Below are positions 16,869 through 27,962 of a DNA stretch of 64,000 bases, piece after piece. The number at the start of each line of letters is the position of its first letter. Positions within the stretch are counted from its first letter, which is position 1. The notes under the pieces are model-generated. The model was not told the DNA's origin. It saw only the letters and a list, made by a program, of their open reading frames with translations, and did no database searches. Made by a program: the position numbers and the translations under genes. Origin of the DNA: Verrucomicrobiales bacterium (lineage in GTDB: Bacteria; Verrucomicrobiota; Verrucomicrobiia; Verrucomicrobiales; DEV007); assembly GCA_030730365.1 (NCBI GenBank), contig JANQVJ010000034.1:1-64000 (forward strand), given 5' to 3'.

Positions 16869-18074
16869 TTATTTTTTGTCTTTGTCGTCGGGAGCGAGGT
16901 ATCGCCGGAAATTTTCAATGCGGTGGAAGGTCGTGAGGTTGCTGTCGTGACCGCGCGGGGGTTTGCCGTCGCCGATCGTAAAGGCGGTGCGTGAGGCGAT
17001 GATGAGGTCGTCGCCGTCGATATCGTAACTGAGATACTGAAAGGCTTCGTAATCCACCTGCGGCGTTTCGAGAAAAATTGTGGCCACCCGCCATTCCCGG
17101 AGATCTTGCGAGACGAGGAGGGCGGCGGCGTTGCGTATCATTTCGGGCGGCCAGCCCGAGTCCTCGTAGGCGGGCAGCACGGGGTTCGAGAGCGCGAAGA
17201 ACGAAGCGGTCACGTGGTCGAAACCGGCGGCGAACTTCTTCTCTCCGCCGGGAAAGCTTACCCAGTCTTCGGCCTGGGGGTCGCGGAGTTTGCGCGGATC
17301 CTTTCCCGCCCGCAGCAGGGCGGTGTAGGCCTCTCCCCCGATCTTCGGCATCACGACCACCCCGGTCTCCGGCGAAGCGACGATCTGCGCCTCGGTGATG
17401 ACGGCATTTTTTCCAAAGGGGCCCCGGCTCGTGTCGGCCCGGCTCGAGAGTGTCCACGAGTCCGCCCGCAGGAGGTCTGACTCCACCGGAGCGGACATCA
17501 CCCGCCGACCCGACACGGCCAACCAGATCCGCCCGTCGTGGATCACGGGTCGGTTCGGAGTGCCGCCGAAGGTGCCGCGCCGCAGGAGTCCGTCCGACTC
17601 GTCATGAGGTTCACTCCAGCTCAGGCCTCCGTCACGTGATCGACGGATTAACAGATCGCCGGGTGCCGCGCGATAGCCGAAGAGGTAGACGTCGTCGCCA
17701 TGGACGAAAAGGCTGCCGCGTTTCATGTCGCGCATCACGGTGATCAACTCCCAACTCTGACCGCGATCCCGCGATCGGAAGACCTGTGTGGTCCCCGAGC
17801 GGTCCGCCTCTGACCCCGGGCCGAAAAGATTGTCGGTGATGAGATAGTCCCCCGCGGGCAGGACCGCGATCGAAGGCGATGCCGTGTAGACCGCCCGGCG
17901 CGCCAGACGATCCGCAAGGGAGGGGACCGGCAATCGGTGCACGACCACGCCGGGGACTCTCGGGAGATCGAGCTTCTTCAATTTCGAGTCGTTGAGCGCC
18001 AGAAACCCGGCCGCACCGAGGGAAACTCCCGCGATCACGATCACGACGAAGAGGCGCACATGGGACCGGGTCAT
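16869..18074 (-). CDS. Membrane-anchored sialidase/neuraminidase-like BNR protein
   Basis: A 401-residue six-bladed-propeller protein. An uncleaved or signal anchor segment sits at residues 8-27 (LFVVIVIAGVSLGAAGFLAL). Two Asp-box (BNR) repeats are clear, SRDRGQSWE and SRDGGLSWS, with family-like GTPNRPVIHDGRIWLAVSG around residue 170. The fold is that of sialidases, but the arginine triad cannot be confirmed by eye, so the substrate may not be sialic acid. It starts 13 bases after the stop of the phosphotransferase gene and is probably co-transcribed with it. Confidence 0.75.
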   Translation of the reverse strand: MTRSHVRLFVVIVIAGVSLGAAGFLALNDSKLKKLDLPRVPGVVVHRLPVPSLADRLARRAVYTASPSIAVLPAGDYLITDNLFGPGSEADRSGTTQVFRSRDRGQSWELITVMRDMKRGSLFVHGDDVYLFGYRAAPGDLLIRRSRDGGLSWSEPHDESDGLLRRGTFGGTPNRPVIHDGRIWLAVSGRRVMSAPVESDLLRADSWTLSSRADTSRGPFGKNAVITEAQIVASPETGVVVMPKIGGEAYTALLRAGKDPRKLRDPQAEDWVSFPGGEKKFAAGFDHVTASFFALSNPVLPAYEDSGWPPEMIRNAAALLVSQDLREWRVATIFLETPQVDYEAFQYLSYDIDGDDLIIASRTAFTIGDGKPPRGHDSNLTTFHRIENFRRYLAPDDKDKK

Positions 18075-18087
18075 GTCTCTGCGCCGT

Positions 18088-19071
18088 TCATGCCAGCACC
18101 GCCGCCAATCCCGGAAGCCCGCCTTCCTTCCGCGAGAGCGCGAGGAGTCGTTTCTTCGCGGTCGGGATGTGGGCGAGGAATTCGGTCTTGCCTTTCACCT
18201 CGCTGAGAAATCCGTAAGCCCCGAGGGCCTGCATGAGCCGCTGCATCGCGCATTGGGTGAGGCGTTTTTCAAAAGCGGCGCGGGATTCGGAGTCTCCGGC
18301 TTTTTCTTTGAGGGAAAAATAAAATCCAATGAGGTCGTCCGTCTCCGCCGTCGTGAACTCGCTGTAGGGATCGTAGATCATCGAGGCGAGATCATATTCA
18401 GGCAGACCCCAGCGCAGGCCCTGGTAGTCGATGAGGTAGCTGCCTCCGTCGCGGAGCATCACGTTGGTGCTCTGGAAATCGCGGTGGACGAGGGCTCGCG
18501 GCAGGGTCGCGAGTTCGTCGCGGAGAGCGGCAAAGGCGCGATCGCTGCGGAGCAGAGCGGCTTTTTCGGCCGAGACAAAGCGCTCCACAAAATGAGTGAG
18601 GAAGTAATTTTGCTCCCACTCGTAGAGGGGCGCGTCGAAGGGTTTTTCGAGTTCGGGGAGATCCTCCGGAGCGGTGCTCTCGGAGAGACGGTGCAGTGGG
18701 AAGACGGCCCGCAGGGCGGACTGGTAGGCGGGGAGGCGCGAGCTCGCCCAGTCTGAACCCGCGAGATTGCCGAGATCGAGAGCGCCGAGGTCTTCGACCC
18801 AGAGCAGGTTGAGATCGATGCGGCGCTCGAGGATGCGGGGAGCGGGAATGGCGTGGCGGTTCAGGAAATCGGTGACGCAGGCGAAGCGGGCGTTGTCGGC
18901 GCGGTCGAGGTTGTAATGCATCGCGATGAGGCTTTCGCCCGAGTCTTCGCGAACGACCCTGACAAAGAGGCGACCCGAGCCCCCTTTCTCGATGGTTGTG
19001 AGGGAGAGCCCGCTCTCTTTCCAGCCGGGAAAAACTTCCCGTGTGCGCCATTCTATTTCATCGAGTTCCAT
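18088..19071 (-). CDS. APH-family phosphotransferase (AmgK-like sugar kinase)
   Basis: A 327-residue cytoplasmic kinase with the aminoglycoside phosphotransferase fold. Catalytic loop HRDFQSTN (196-203) and metal-binding DYQGLRWG (215-222) are intact. The overall pattern, including MHYNLDRADNARFACVTDFL near the start, matches AmgK-type cell-wall sugar kinases, which phosphorylate MurNAc/GlcNAc in peptidoglycan recycling; this is an inference from family resemblance, not proof. The frame is open to a TTG at 19095, but the ATG at 19071 is preferred. It is followed 13 bases later by the sialidase-like gene. Confidence 0.8.
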   Translation of the reverse strand: MELDEIEWRTREVFPGWKESGLSLTTIEKGGSGRLFVRVVREDSGESLIAMHYNLDRADNARFACVTDFLNRHAIPAPRILERRIDLNLLWVEDLGALDLGNLAGSDWASSRLPAYQSALRAVFPLHRLSESTAPEDLPELEKPFDAPLYEWEQNYFLTHFVERFVSAEKAALLRSDRAFAALRDELATLPRALVHRDFQSTNVMLRDGGSYLIDYQGLRWGLPEYDLASMIYDPYSEFTTAETDDLIGFYFSLKEKAGDSESRAAFEKRLTQCAMQRLMQALGAYGFLSEVKGKTEFLAHIPTAKKRLLALSRKEGGLPGLAAVLA

Positions 19072-19180
19072 ATCAAATTCCGAGTCCGCCACCAAACCAC
19101 GGATCGGGCGGGGGAAAAGTCCTTTTCACGCGAGCTGGCATTTGCGCGGGGCTGCCGCTAAGCTCCCGCGTGTTGTGATC

Positions 19181-20782
19181 ATGAGAGCGGTTTTCCGAAG
19201 TTTGATTCTCTGCTGTGTTTTTTCCGCCGTCCTCCCGATCGGGTGCAAGAGGGCGGAACCGCTTGTGGAAAATGAGTCGTCCAACCTGCCGCGCCTGCGC
19301 GAGCTGGATTTCGCGCCTTTTGAAAAAGCCCTCGCCGCGATCGGGAAGAGGCGCCTTGCCGCCGTGGATCGCCTTGTTCGCAAAGGGGACGTCGCTTCGG
19401 TGGGAGCGGCGATGGCGAAAGGGGACGTGAGTTCGGAGGAACTCACCGTCTTTTTCCTCGATCGTATCGGGCAATTGGATGGGAATCTGCGCAGCTATCT
19501 CGAGTTGAATCCCCGCGCTCTCGACGAGGCTCGTGCAATGGATAAACTGCGGGCGGCGGGAACGAACCTCGGTCCGCTTCACGGAATTCCGGTAAATCTA
19601 AAGGACAACATTGGCACGACCTCGCCGATGCACACCACGGTCGGGGCCGAGATCCTGCTCGACCATTCGCCGGCGGCCGACGCTGTGCTGGTCAAAAAAC
19701 TCCGCGCGGCGGGAGCGGTTATTCTCGGAAAGGCGAGTCTCTCGGAACTCGCCGGCACTCTCACGACGGAGCCGCCCGGCTACAATGCGATCGGCGGCAT
19801 GGGGGTGAATCCCTACCGTGCCGACCTGCCGGTTTCGGGATCGAGCAGTGGTTCGGCCATCTCGACGAGTGCCTTTCTCTCGATGGTCAGTGTCGGGACC
19901 GAGACCTCCGGATCGCTTATCTCCCCGGGGGCGAGCAATGGCGTTGTCGCGATGATGCCGGGTCCGGGCGTGGTGAGCGGGGAGGGGATCGTGCCGTTGA
20001 TCCGCTTTCAGGACACGGCCGGTCCGATCGCCCGTTCCGTGCGCGATGCGGCCCTGCTCCTCGCGGTGATGGACGAGACGGAGACGGATTACGTGGCGGC
20101 GCTCGATGCGGCGGCGCTCGAGGGTGTCGCTGTGGGAGTTCTGCGAAAGGGAATCCTCGAAAACGAAGGGGAAGACGGGACACTTTTCTGGCTCGGGCGC
20201 ATTGATGAGGGCTTGGAAAAAGCAGGAGCCATTGCGCGGGATCTCGACGAGACCTTCGCGGACAAGCCGGCCCTGCTTCCGGTCCTTTTCATCGGACTCT
20301 CGGTCGATACGGTCGGTTATCTCTCGGCGGCGGGAGCTCCCGTCAAAAGTCTCGCCGATCTCCGTTCTTACCATCTCGCCGACCCGGTGCGGCGCATCCC
20401 TCGCGGGCAGAACATGGTCGATCTCGGCGTCCGGATGCTCGAAGCGATCTCGCAGGACAGCGGTCTCGCCGAGGCTGAGATGGCTCCGCTCTACGAAGAG
20501 GCGGTCCGTGAAGTGCGCGCGACGGCGGCCGCCCTGCTCGCATCGACCTTCGCGAAGCACGAGGTCGAGTTCCTCGTGAGCCTCGCCAACACGCATTCGG
20601 ATGTCTATGCCACGGCCGGCTACCCCGCGATCACCGTGCCCCTCGGTCTCGATGGAGAGGGGGCACCGAACGGAGTGACCTTCGTCGCTAAGCCCGGCGA
20701 AGAGGCCCGTCTGTTCGCCTTTTCCCACGCCTTTGAGCTGGCCACCGGCTACCGCGTGGCCCCGCCCGATCGTGCAGAATGA
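19181..20782 (+). CDS. Amidase-signature lipoprotein
   Basis: A 533-residue amidase-signature enzyme predicted to be exported and lipid-anchored. The signal sequence ends in a lipobox (VLPIG-Cys22). The Ser-cisSer-Lys machinery is visible: Lys141 in PVNLKDNIGT, the Ser-rich loop VSGSSSGSAIS (219-227), and the nucleophile region GTETSGSLISPGASNG with Ser245. Members hydrolyse carboxamides, and extracellular ones act on peptide or acyl amides. The gatA subunit is an alternative reading, but the lipobox and absence of gatB/gatC argue against it. The ATG at 19181 was chosen because it begins the signal peptide; the frame is open upstream to 18926. Confidence 0.88.
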   Translation: MRAVFRSLILCCVFSAVLPIGCKRAEPLVENESSNLPRLRELDFAPFEKALAAIGKRRLAAVDRLVRKGDVASVGAAMAKGDVSSEELTVFFLDRIGQLDGNLRSYLELNPRALDEARAMDKLRAAGTNLGPLHGIPVNLKDNIGTTSPMHTTVGAEILLDHSPAADAVLVKKLRAAGAVILGKASLSELAGTLTTEPPGYNAIGGMGVNPYRADLPVSGSSSGSAISTSAFLSMVSVGTETSGSLISPGASNGVVAMMPGPGVVSGEGIVPLIRFQDTAGPIARSVRDAALLLAVMDETETDYVAALDAAALEGVAVGVLRKGILENEGEDGTLFWLGRIDEGLEKAGAIARDLDETFADKPALLPVLFIGLSVDTVGYLSAAGAPVKSLADLRSYHLADPVRRIPRGQNMVDLGVRMLEAISQDSGLAEAEMAPLYEEAVREVRATAAALLASTFAKHEVEFLVSLANTHSDVYATAGYPAITVPLGLDGEGAPNGVTFVAKPGEEARLFAFSHAFELATGYRVAPPDRAE

Positions 20783-20889
20783 CCACTCATTCCTCCGCCG
20801 GGGACGTGATTTTTTCCGAGTCTCTTATTGCCGCTGCGGGCGAGGCTGCGTAGATTTCTTTTCCTCGCTCTGTCCAAGGGCGTTCTCCT

Positions 20890-21876
20890 ATGGCTGATCC
20901 CGAGACTGACTCATTGCCCCTGAATGGCGCGGCATTTCCTGCAAAAAGATCCCGACTTTTCACCAATGGTCGGACGGTAGGCCTGATGCCCGAAAAGGGG
21001 TGGGCACGCAGGAACTACCGTTTCCTCAGCAGCAGTGTCCTTCCCGCGCTGATGCGAAAGCGCGAGGCGACCGGCAGCATTCACCCGCCCGAATTCCCCG
21101 ATCTCGCGCCCCACGAAGTCGAGGTCGTCTGGATCGGGCACGCCAGCTTTCTCGTGAGAACGGCGGGATTCAACATCCTCATCGATCCGGTTTGGGCAAA
21201 GTGGATGGGGCCGCTGAAGCGCCACCGCGACCCCGGTATCGACATCGAGCATCTCCCGAGGATTGATCTCGTCCTCATTACCCACGCGCACTTTGACCAT
21301 CTCTGCCGCACGACGCTGAAGCGCATCGTCGATGGATCGCAGACCGTGCTGGTGCCACAGGGCGTCGCCGGTGTGCTGCGTAAGCTAAATGTCAATCGGG
21401 TCGAGGAGATGACGGACTGGGACTGCATCCCCTTCCGCGATGCCGAGGTCCATTTCACTCCCGCGCACCACTGGGGCGCCCGATACATTCATGACACGAA
21501 GAAAGGCTTCGGCGGTTTTGTCATCAAATTGCCCGAACACACCGTTTATCATTCGGGCGACTCGGCTTACTTCGACGGCTTCGCCGAGATCGGGGAGCGT
21601 TACGACATTCACACGGCTCTGCTGCCCATCGGTGCCTACGATTGTCCGAGCGGCCGCGAGGTCCACATGAATCCCGAAGAGGCGGTCCAGGCCTTTTTTG
21701 ATCTCAAGGCGCATCGTATGATCCCGATGCACCACGCCACCTTCCCGATCAGCAACGAGCACCCGGCCGAGCCGCTCCGGCGACTTCACGAGGCGGTCTC
21801 GATGAATCACCTTGGCAAACGTGTCCTCTCTCCGCTCGAGGGGCAGCAGGTCATCCTCTCGTCGCGCGACGTGTGA
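20890..21876 (+). CDS. MBL-fold metallohydrolase (NAPE-PLD/UlaG-like)
   Basis: A 328-residue metallo-beta-lactamase-fold hydrolase without signal peptide. Zn ligands: THAHFDHL (131-138), HHWGARY and the Asp in YHSGDSAYF, plus MHHATFP near the C terminus. The N-terminal block PEFPDLAPHEVEVVWIGHAS resembles the NAPE-phospholipase D branch, whose bacterial members include lipid and cyclic ester hydrolases. The substrate is unknown. It converges with the O-antigen ligase gene, leaving only 4 bases between stops. Confidence 0.88.
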   Translation: MADPETDSLPLNGAAFPAKRSRLFTNGRTVGLMPEKGWARRNYRFLSSSVLPALMRKREATGSIHPPEFPDLAPHEVEVVWIGHASFLVRTAGFNILIDPVWAKWMGPLKRHRDPGIDIEHLPRIDLVLITHAHFDHLCRTTLKRIVDGSQTVLVPQGVAGVLRKLNVNRVEEMTDWDCIPFRDAEVHFTPAHHWGARYIHDTKKGFGGFVIKLPEHTVYHSGDSAYFDGFAEIGERYDIHTALLPIGAYDCPSGREVHMNPEEAVQAFFDLKAHRMIPMHHATFPISNEHPAEPLRRLHEAVSMNHLGKRVLSPLEGQQVILSSRDV

Positions 21877-21880
21877 GGGA

Positions 21881-23968
21881 TCACTCCTGCTCCGTCGCTT
21901 TGGGGGCGGGAGTTTCGGCGGGCTCCGCTGCTTCCGGTTCGGCTTTGCCGGTGAGGTTTCTTTCGCTGATACGGACGTCCTGGATGGTGCGGTAGTCGGG
22001 TGGCCGGGCGAGCATTTCTCCGGCCTCGAGCGAGTCGCCGCGCCAGTCGATGCCGTTTTCGTCAGCGATCAGTTTCCACTCTGTAAGCGTCCGCAGACCT
22101 TCCTGCGCAGCAGCGGTATTGCGGAAAGCGCGCGCCTCGAGGGCGGCTTCGAAGGATTTTCCCGCTTCGACGATATTGCCGTGGCGCAGGTGGTGCTCTG
22201 CCTCGGCGAGGATGATGTTCCCGTAGTAAGGGGCCATCTCGCGGGCATCGTGGAGGCGCTGGAGGGCACGACTCTTTTTCCCAAGTTCGTCGAGCACGGA
22301 TGAGTGGCCCACGGCAGCGAAGACATCCTGCGGGTAGAGAGAGCGCGCTTTGCTGAAGTAGTGGTCGGCCTGTTCGAGGGCCTGGCGACGCTCGGGTGCG
22401 GCCATCGCCGTCGTGATCCCCGCGACCTGGGCATGGGCGCTGAGGGCGAAAAGGAAGGGGTTCTTCGAGTCAATCTCGCGAGCCGCTTTGAGGTGGCGAA
22501 AATGTTTGTAGCCACCCGGATCGGATTCGAAGGCGAGGCGTGCCATCTCGTAGTGAAACTCGCTCCGCGAAAAGACGAGACCGAAGCATAACATCGCGAT
22601 ACCGCAGCCGAAGACGACGGCGCGGTTCACGAACATCAGGCTGCCCCCCGGGAGGACAGATACGGTAGTGGGCTTCAGAGCCGACGCCATCGGGTCGGGA
22701 GCGGCGAGGACGGCGAGAAAGACGGCGGCGACGATCACGAAGACAGGCAGATGCATCGTGAAATCGAAAAAGGAGAGCGACCCCATCGCCGAGAGGCTCG
22801 ACATTGCCCCGAGGACGAGGGCGAGATGATCCGACTGTGGGAGGATACTCCTCCTGACGGTCGCGAAACCGGCATAGGATCGTACGAAGCTCAGCCCCAA
22901 ATGCCCGTGCAGAGCGAGCACGGTGAGGAGCAGGGTGAGACCGATGATGCCGTAGTCGGCGAGGATTTGAAGGTATTCGTTGTGGATGAATTCCGGCTCG
23001 GAGGCGGAACTTCCGAGTGCTTCGTCGCGGAAAAGACGTCCGTAGATGTAGGAGGTGCGGCTTCCCGTGCCCAGCGCCGGAGCCTCGGCCGCCTGTTGGA
23101 GGCCTGCCTTCCAAACCAGGGGAAGGCTGACACTCTCACCCCTCGTCAGTAGCGTGCGGTCGATCTGCTGGCCGGGCGGTCCGGCGACAGCAAACCCGAT
23201 CAGGGCGGCGACTAGGGTGAAAGCGGCGACTCCCATGAGAGCCATCTTTTTCGCGCCCGGAGTGATTTCCCGGTAAATGATCGTTCCTGTCAGCAGCGCG
23301 AATGTCCCGAGGCCGCAAAGGAGGCCGAAGAGGCCCGTCGCGCTGCCCGAGTAAAGCGTCGCCGCGAACGAGAGGGCGGCGAGCGCTCCCCAGAGTCGGC
23401 GGATGCCCCCGCTCTGTCGTCCGTAGAGCGCCATGGCCAACCAGACCGGCACGAGTGCCCCGATAAAGCCCGCAAAATGATCCGGATGATTAAAAAGGCC
23501 TCCGACTTGATGAGCAAAGGTCCTTTCGTAGCCCGGGATCAGCCACAGCACGGGCTTGAAAAGCGCCTGGATGAGGGCGAAGACGAGATTCACCACGACG
23601 AGACCGGCGATCGCATAGAGGAGCCGGCGACGCCAGCCTCCCGATGAAGCAAGCGAGAGGAAGAGACAGTAGCAGAGGAACCCGGTTAGGATAAGCGACG
23701 CATCTTCCCGCGCAAAGTAAGATACCTGCGACTCCGAAGCGCGGATGAGGAGATAGGCAGTCAGGGAAAAAACCGCGATCGTGCTCCAGCGTGGCAGGGT
23801 GAAGCCGACCTCTTTAAAAAGAAGGCCGATGGAGAGTATCCCCGCGATTCCGAGAATGGCGTAGGCAGTCCAGATAAAAGTCATCGATGTGGACGTGCCC
23901 ACCAACCCGGTCAGGACAAACCCGGCCAGAAAGAGGACCATCACCACAAATCTCCAACTTATTTTCAT
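21881..23968 (-). CDS. O-antigen ligase family membrane protein with C-terminal helical repeats
   Basis: A 695-residue protein with about twelve membrane segments and the Wzy_C/WaaL signature EPEFIHNEYLQILADYGIIG in the large periplasmic loop near residue 315. This family polymerises or ligates surface polysaccharides, or glycosylates proteins, using undecaprenyl-linked substrates. The last 200 residues are soluble, alanine-rich helices of TPR type (ALQRLHDAREMAPYYG). The first codon of the frame is TTG at 23971; the ATG at 23968 is preferred. A very AT-rich block lies just upstream. Ligase versus polymerase cannot be decided by sequence. Confidence 0.85.
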   Translation of the reverse strand: MKISWRFVVMVLFLAGFVLTGLVGTSTSMTFIWTAYAILGIAGILSIGLLFKEVGFTLPRWSTIAVFSLTAYLLIRASESQVSYFAREDASLILTGFLCYCLFLSLASSGGWRRRLLYAIAGLVVVNLVFALIQALFKPVLWLIPGYERTFAHQVGGLFNHPDHFAGFIGALVPVWLAMALYGRQSGGIRRLWGALAALSFAATLYSGSATGLFGLLCGLGTFALLTGTIIYREITPGAKKMALMGVAAFTLVAALIGFAVAGPPGQQIDRTLLTRGESVSLPLVWKAGLQQAAEAPALGTGSRTSYIYGRLFRDEALGSSASEPEFIHNEYLQILADYGIIGLTLLLTVLALHGHLGLSFVRSYAGFATVRRSILPQSDHLALVLGAMSSLSAMGSLSFFDFTMHLPVFVIVAAVFLAVLAAPDPMASALKPTTVSVLPGGSLMFVNRAVVFGCGIAMLCFGLVFSRSEFHYEMARLAFESDPGGYKHFRHLKAAREIDSKNPFLFALSAHAQVAGITTAMAAPERRQALEQADHYFSKARSLYPQDVFAAVGHSSVLDELGKKSRALQRLHDAREMAPYYGNIILAEAEHHLRHGNIVEAGKSFEAALEARAFRNTAAAQEGLRTLTEWKLIADENGIDWRGDSLEAGEMLARPPDYRTIQDVRISERNLTGKAEPEAAEPAETPAPKATEQE

Positions 23969-23989
23969 CAACTCACTGCCCCTCGATGG

Positions 23990-24060
23990 GGTAGTTTAAA
24001 TTATGAAGTAATTTAAGAAAAACTAAAATCTTAAATTTATTAAATACTTAGTAATTTTAA
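23990..24060. promoter_or_regulatory. AT-rich divergent promoter region
   Basis: About 70 bases of nearly pure A/T in an otherwise GC-rich window, between the divergent O-antigen ligase (starts 23968) and a secreted protein (starts 24205). Several TAAATT/TTAAAT stretches could act as -10 boxes on either strand or as UP elements. No repeat or hairpin explains the composition. Confidence 0.4.
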
Positions 24061-24204
24061 TGGATTGGAAGCCGAATAGCGGTTAGTTCAGGAGATTGAC
24101 ATTGCAATCGCGGGGGATTTCCCTGAAAATACTCACGATGCGGGTTCAGATATTTCCCCGATTCGCCGGAACTCTTGTCTACTCGAGACTCGCCTTTGTC
24201 TGTC

Positions 24205-25098
24205 ATGCGACGCTGCCCCTTTATAACCCTTCTTGCCCTTTTCAGCTTTTTTCTGACCGGGACCGTCTCCGCCCAGATCATCGTCGACCTGAACCTGGAT
24301 CGCACTCTTTACCTCGCCGATGAACCGATTACCGGCGAGTTGTCCATCATCAACCGCGCGGGGCAGGACCTCATCTTCGGTGATTCGGATGGACTTAGCT
24401 GGCTCGATTTCACGGTTACGGATGGGGGCGGTAACTTAATCATCCCGAGCAGGGGAGTCCAGGCTGAGCGCCCCATCGTGCTCGCTTCGGGACAGACCTA
24501 CAAACACAAGGTCACGATCAACCGGCGCTACGCCATGTCCAGCATCGGGACCTACCGGGTCAAGGCCAGCGTGACCTTTCCCCAGATTAATCGAGTCTTC
24601 CAAACGAAGATCATCACCGTGCAGGTGACCCAGGGCCAGGCTATTTGGAGCCAGATCGTCGGTGTCCCCCAGGGGCATCCTGACGCGGGGACCTATCGGG
24701 AGTATGCGCTGATGACCTACTATCACGGCGCGCGTTCAAAGACCCTCTACTTCAGGCTGAAGCAAAGCGACTCAGGCTACGTTTACCGCACCTATCCCCT
24801 CGGTGATTACATGAATCTGCGGCCTCCGACTCACGCGATTGACTCGCAGAATCAGCTCCATGTCCTTCACATGACCGGCCCCCAGGCTCACAAATACACT
24901 GTCATCAACATCGACGGCGAACCGATCAAGCAGCAAAAAATCTTCGAAAAAGGCACCAACCGGCCCGAGCTGAAGAGCACCAGTCACGGTGACGTCACTC
25001 TCGTCGGCGGAATTACGGAAGAAGAGGTCAAGACTCCCTACGAGCAGGTCGAGTTTCACCGCCTCTCCGAGCGTCCTCCCGGGCTGCCGAACTTTTGA
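24205..25098 (+). CDS. Secreted protein of unknown function
   Basis: A 297-residue exported protein. A signal peptide covers residues 1-24 (MRRCPFITLLALFSFFLTGT, then VSAQ). Residues 25-140 look like an immunoglobulin-like beta domain (DLNLDRTLYLADEPITGELS; IGTYRVKASVTFPQI). The second half (YREYALMTYYHGARSKTLYF; PPTHAIDSQNQLHVLHMTGP) has a repeat-like propeller-blade flavour. No catalytic motif was recognised. The frame is open to 24175, but the ATG at 24205 starts a proper signal sequence. It is followed, after a palindrome, by a response regulator on the same strand. Confidence 0.7.
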   Translation: MRRCPFITLLALFSFFLTGTVSAQIIVDLNLDRTLYLADEPITGELSIINRAGQDLIFGDSDGLSWLDFTVTDGGGNLIIPSRGVQAERPIVLASGQTYKHKVTINRRYAMSSIGTYRVKASVTFPQINRVFQTKIITVQVTQGQAIWSQIVGVPQGHPDAGTYREYALMTYYHGARSKTLYFRLKQSDSGYVYRTYPLGDYMNLRPPTHAIDSQNQLHVLHMTGPQAHKYTVINIDGEPIKQQKIFEKGTNRPELKSTSHGDVTLVGGITEEEVKTPYEQVEFHRLSERPPGLPNF

Positions 25099-25195
25099 TC
25101 CCGGGGTGGCGATACGGTCCTGTTCCGAGTTCTTTCAACGGCAGGTCTTCAAAAGTCCCAAAAATGTGATTTTTCATAACTTTCCGAAAAAATAG

Positions 25196-25215
25196 TTTGA
25201 ACAATATTGTTCAAA
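25196..25215. promoter_or_regulatory. Perfect 20-bp palindrome, operator candidate
   Basis: TTTGAACAATATTGTTCAAA is a perfect palindrome 50 bases before the response-regulator start. It is A/T-rich, without loop or U-tract, so it looks like a binding site for a dimeric regulator rather than a terminator. Confidence 0.5.
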
Positions 25216-25265
25216 GTAATACTAATCTCTTAAAGACTTGTCTTCTTTAACTACTCGGCAAAGTT

Positions 25266-25790
25266 ATGAACTCTCGGATGACCCCTCAACCTCACCGCTC
25301 CATTCCGGCGATGGTGCCGCCGGCAAACTGCTTCACGATCCTCGTGATCGATGACATGCTTCCGAATCGGGTGCTGCTCAGGAAAGTGCTCAAGGGGGCA
25401 GGATACGCCATTCTCGAGGCGAGCAACGGAATCGAAGCCCTCGATCTCCTTCGTGATCAGAGCATCAGTCCCGATCTTATCCTCACTGACATCGAAATGC
25501 CGGTGATGGATGGCATCACCATGGTCGGGCAGATCCGTTTACTCGAGAACGCGCTCGCCAGGGTTCCCATCATCGCCGCTTCGGGAAATGCCGACGAAGA
25601 CATGCGCCGCGGCGCGCTCGGGGCGGGATCGGATGTCTTTTTGACGAAGCCGTTCGACCTTGGCGCGCTCCGTCGGGAGATCGCAAGTCTCATCAAGAGC
25701 CGTCGCCAGGTCGTCCCACCCCGTTCGCAGGGGAATCTACTCGCCTCCTCGTTGAATCGCATTGAAGCTCCGCTCAATGAGGCGAATTGA
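25266..25790 (+). CDS. Single-domain response regulator
   Basis: A CheY-like receiver protein of 174 residues with short, unconserved extensions at both ends. The acidic pair is at 29-30 (LVIDDMLPNR), the phosphoacceptor is Asp75 in DLILTDIEMPVMDG, and the conserved Lys lies in FLTKPFDLG. There is no DNA-binding or enzymatic output domain, and no histidine kinase gene is in the window, so the partner is unlinked. Start ATG at 25266; shorter starts at residue 5 or 16 would leave the receiver intact. A perfect palindrome upstream suggests transcriptional control of this gene. Confidence 0.9.
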   Translation: MNSRMTPQPHRSIPAMVPPANCFTILVIDDMLPNRVLLRKVLKGAGYAILEASNGIEALDLLRDQSISPDLILTDIEMPVMDGITMVGQIRLLENALARVPIIAASGNADEDMRRGALGAGSDVFLTKPFDLGALRREIASLIKSRRQVVPPRSQGNLLASSLNRIEAPLNEAN

Positions 25791-25929
25791 TCACTGAGTG
25801 GCTCCTTGTGGCTCCGGCGAAGGTTCCGCTTTCTCTTTGACCATTCGGGCGTATTCTGCCAGTCACCCCGCGCCGTAGAGGTCCATCTTCACGGTTCATG
25901 GCGGGGCGATAAAACTGCCCGTCTTTACT

Positions 25930-27861
<1,932 letters not shown>

Positions 27862-27879
27862 GGAAGTTGGAAAGGGGAT

Positions 27880-27893
27880 GCGGCTTTAGCCGC
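27880..27893. repeat. Short palindrome after the DEAD-box helicase gene
   Basis: GCGGCTTTAGCCGC, arms GCGGCT/AGCCGC, lies 19 bases after the stop codon. Related palindromes follow the alcohol dehydrogenase gene (35613-35624) and the esterase/helicase gap (37815-37824). It could act as a 3' hairpin or be a member of a dispersed REP-like family. Confidence 0.45.
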
Positions 27894-27962
27894 GTGCCCG
27901 ATGACTGCCGGGTGAGGCTATGGGCGCATCCGTTTCGTTGCGGAAGTGGACCCTGTCCCGCT

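Noticed and set aside
19598-20728. A 376-codon reverse frame under the amidase
   Set aside because: Arg/His/Asp-rich shadow with no motif.
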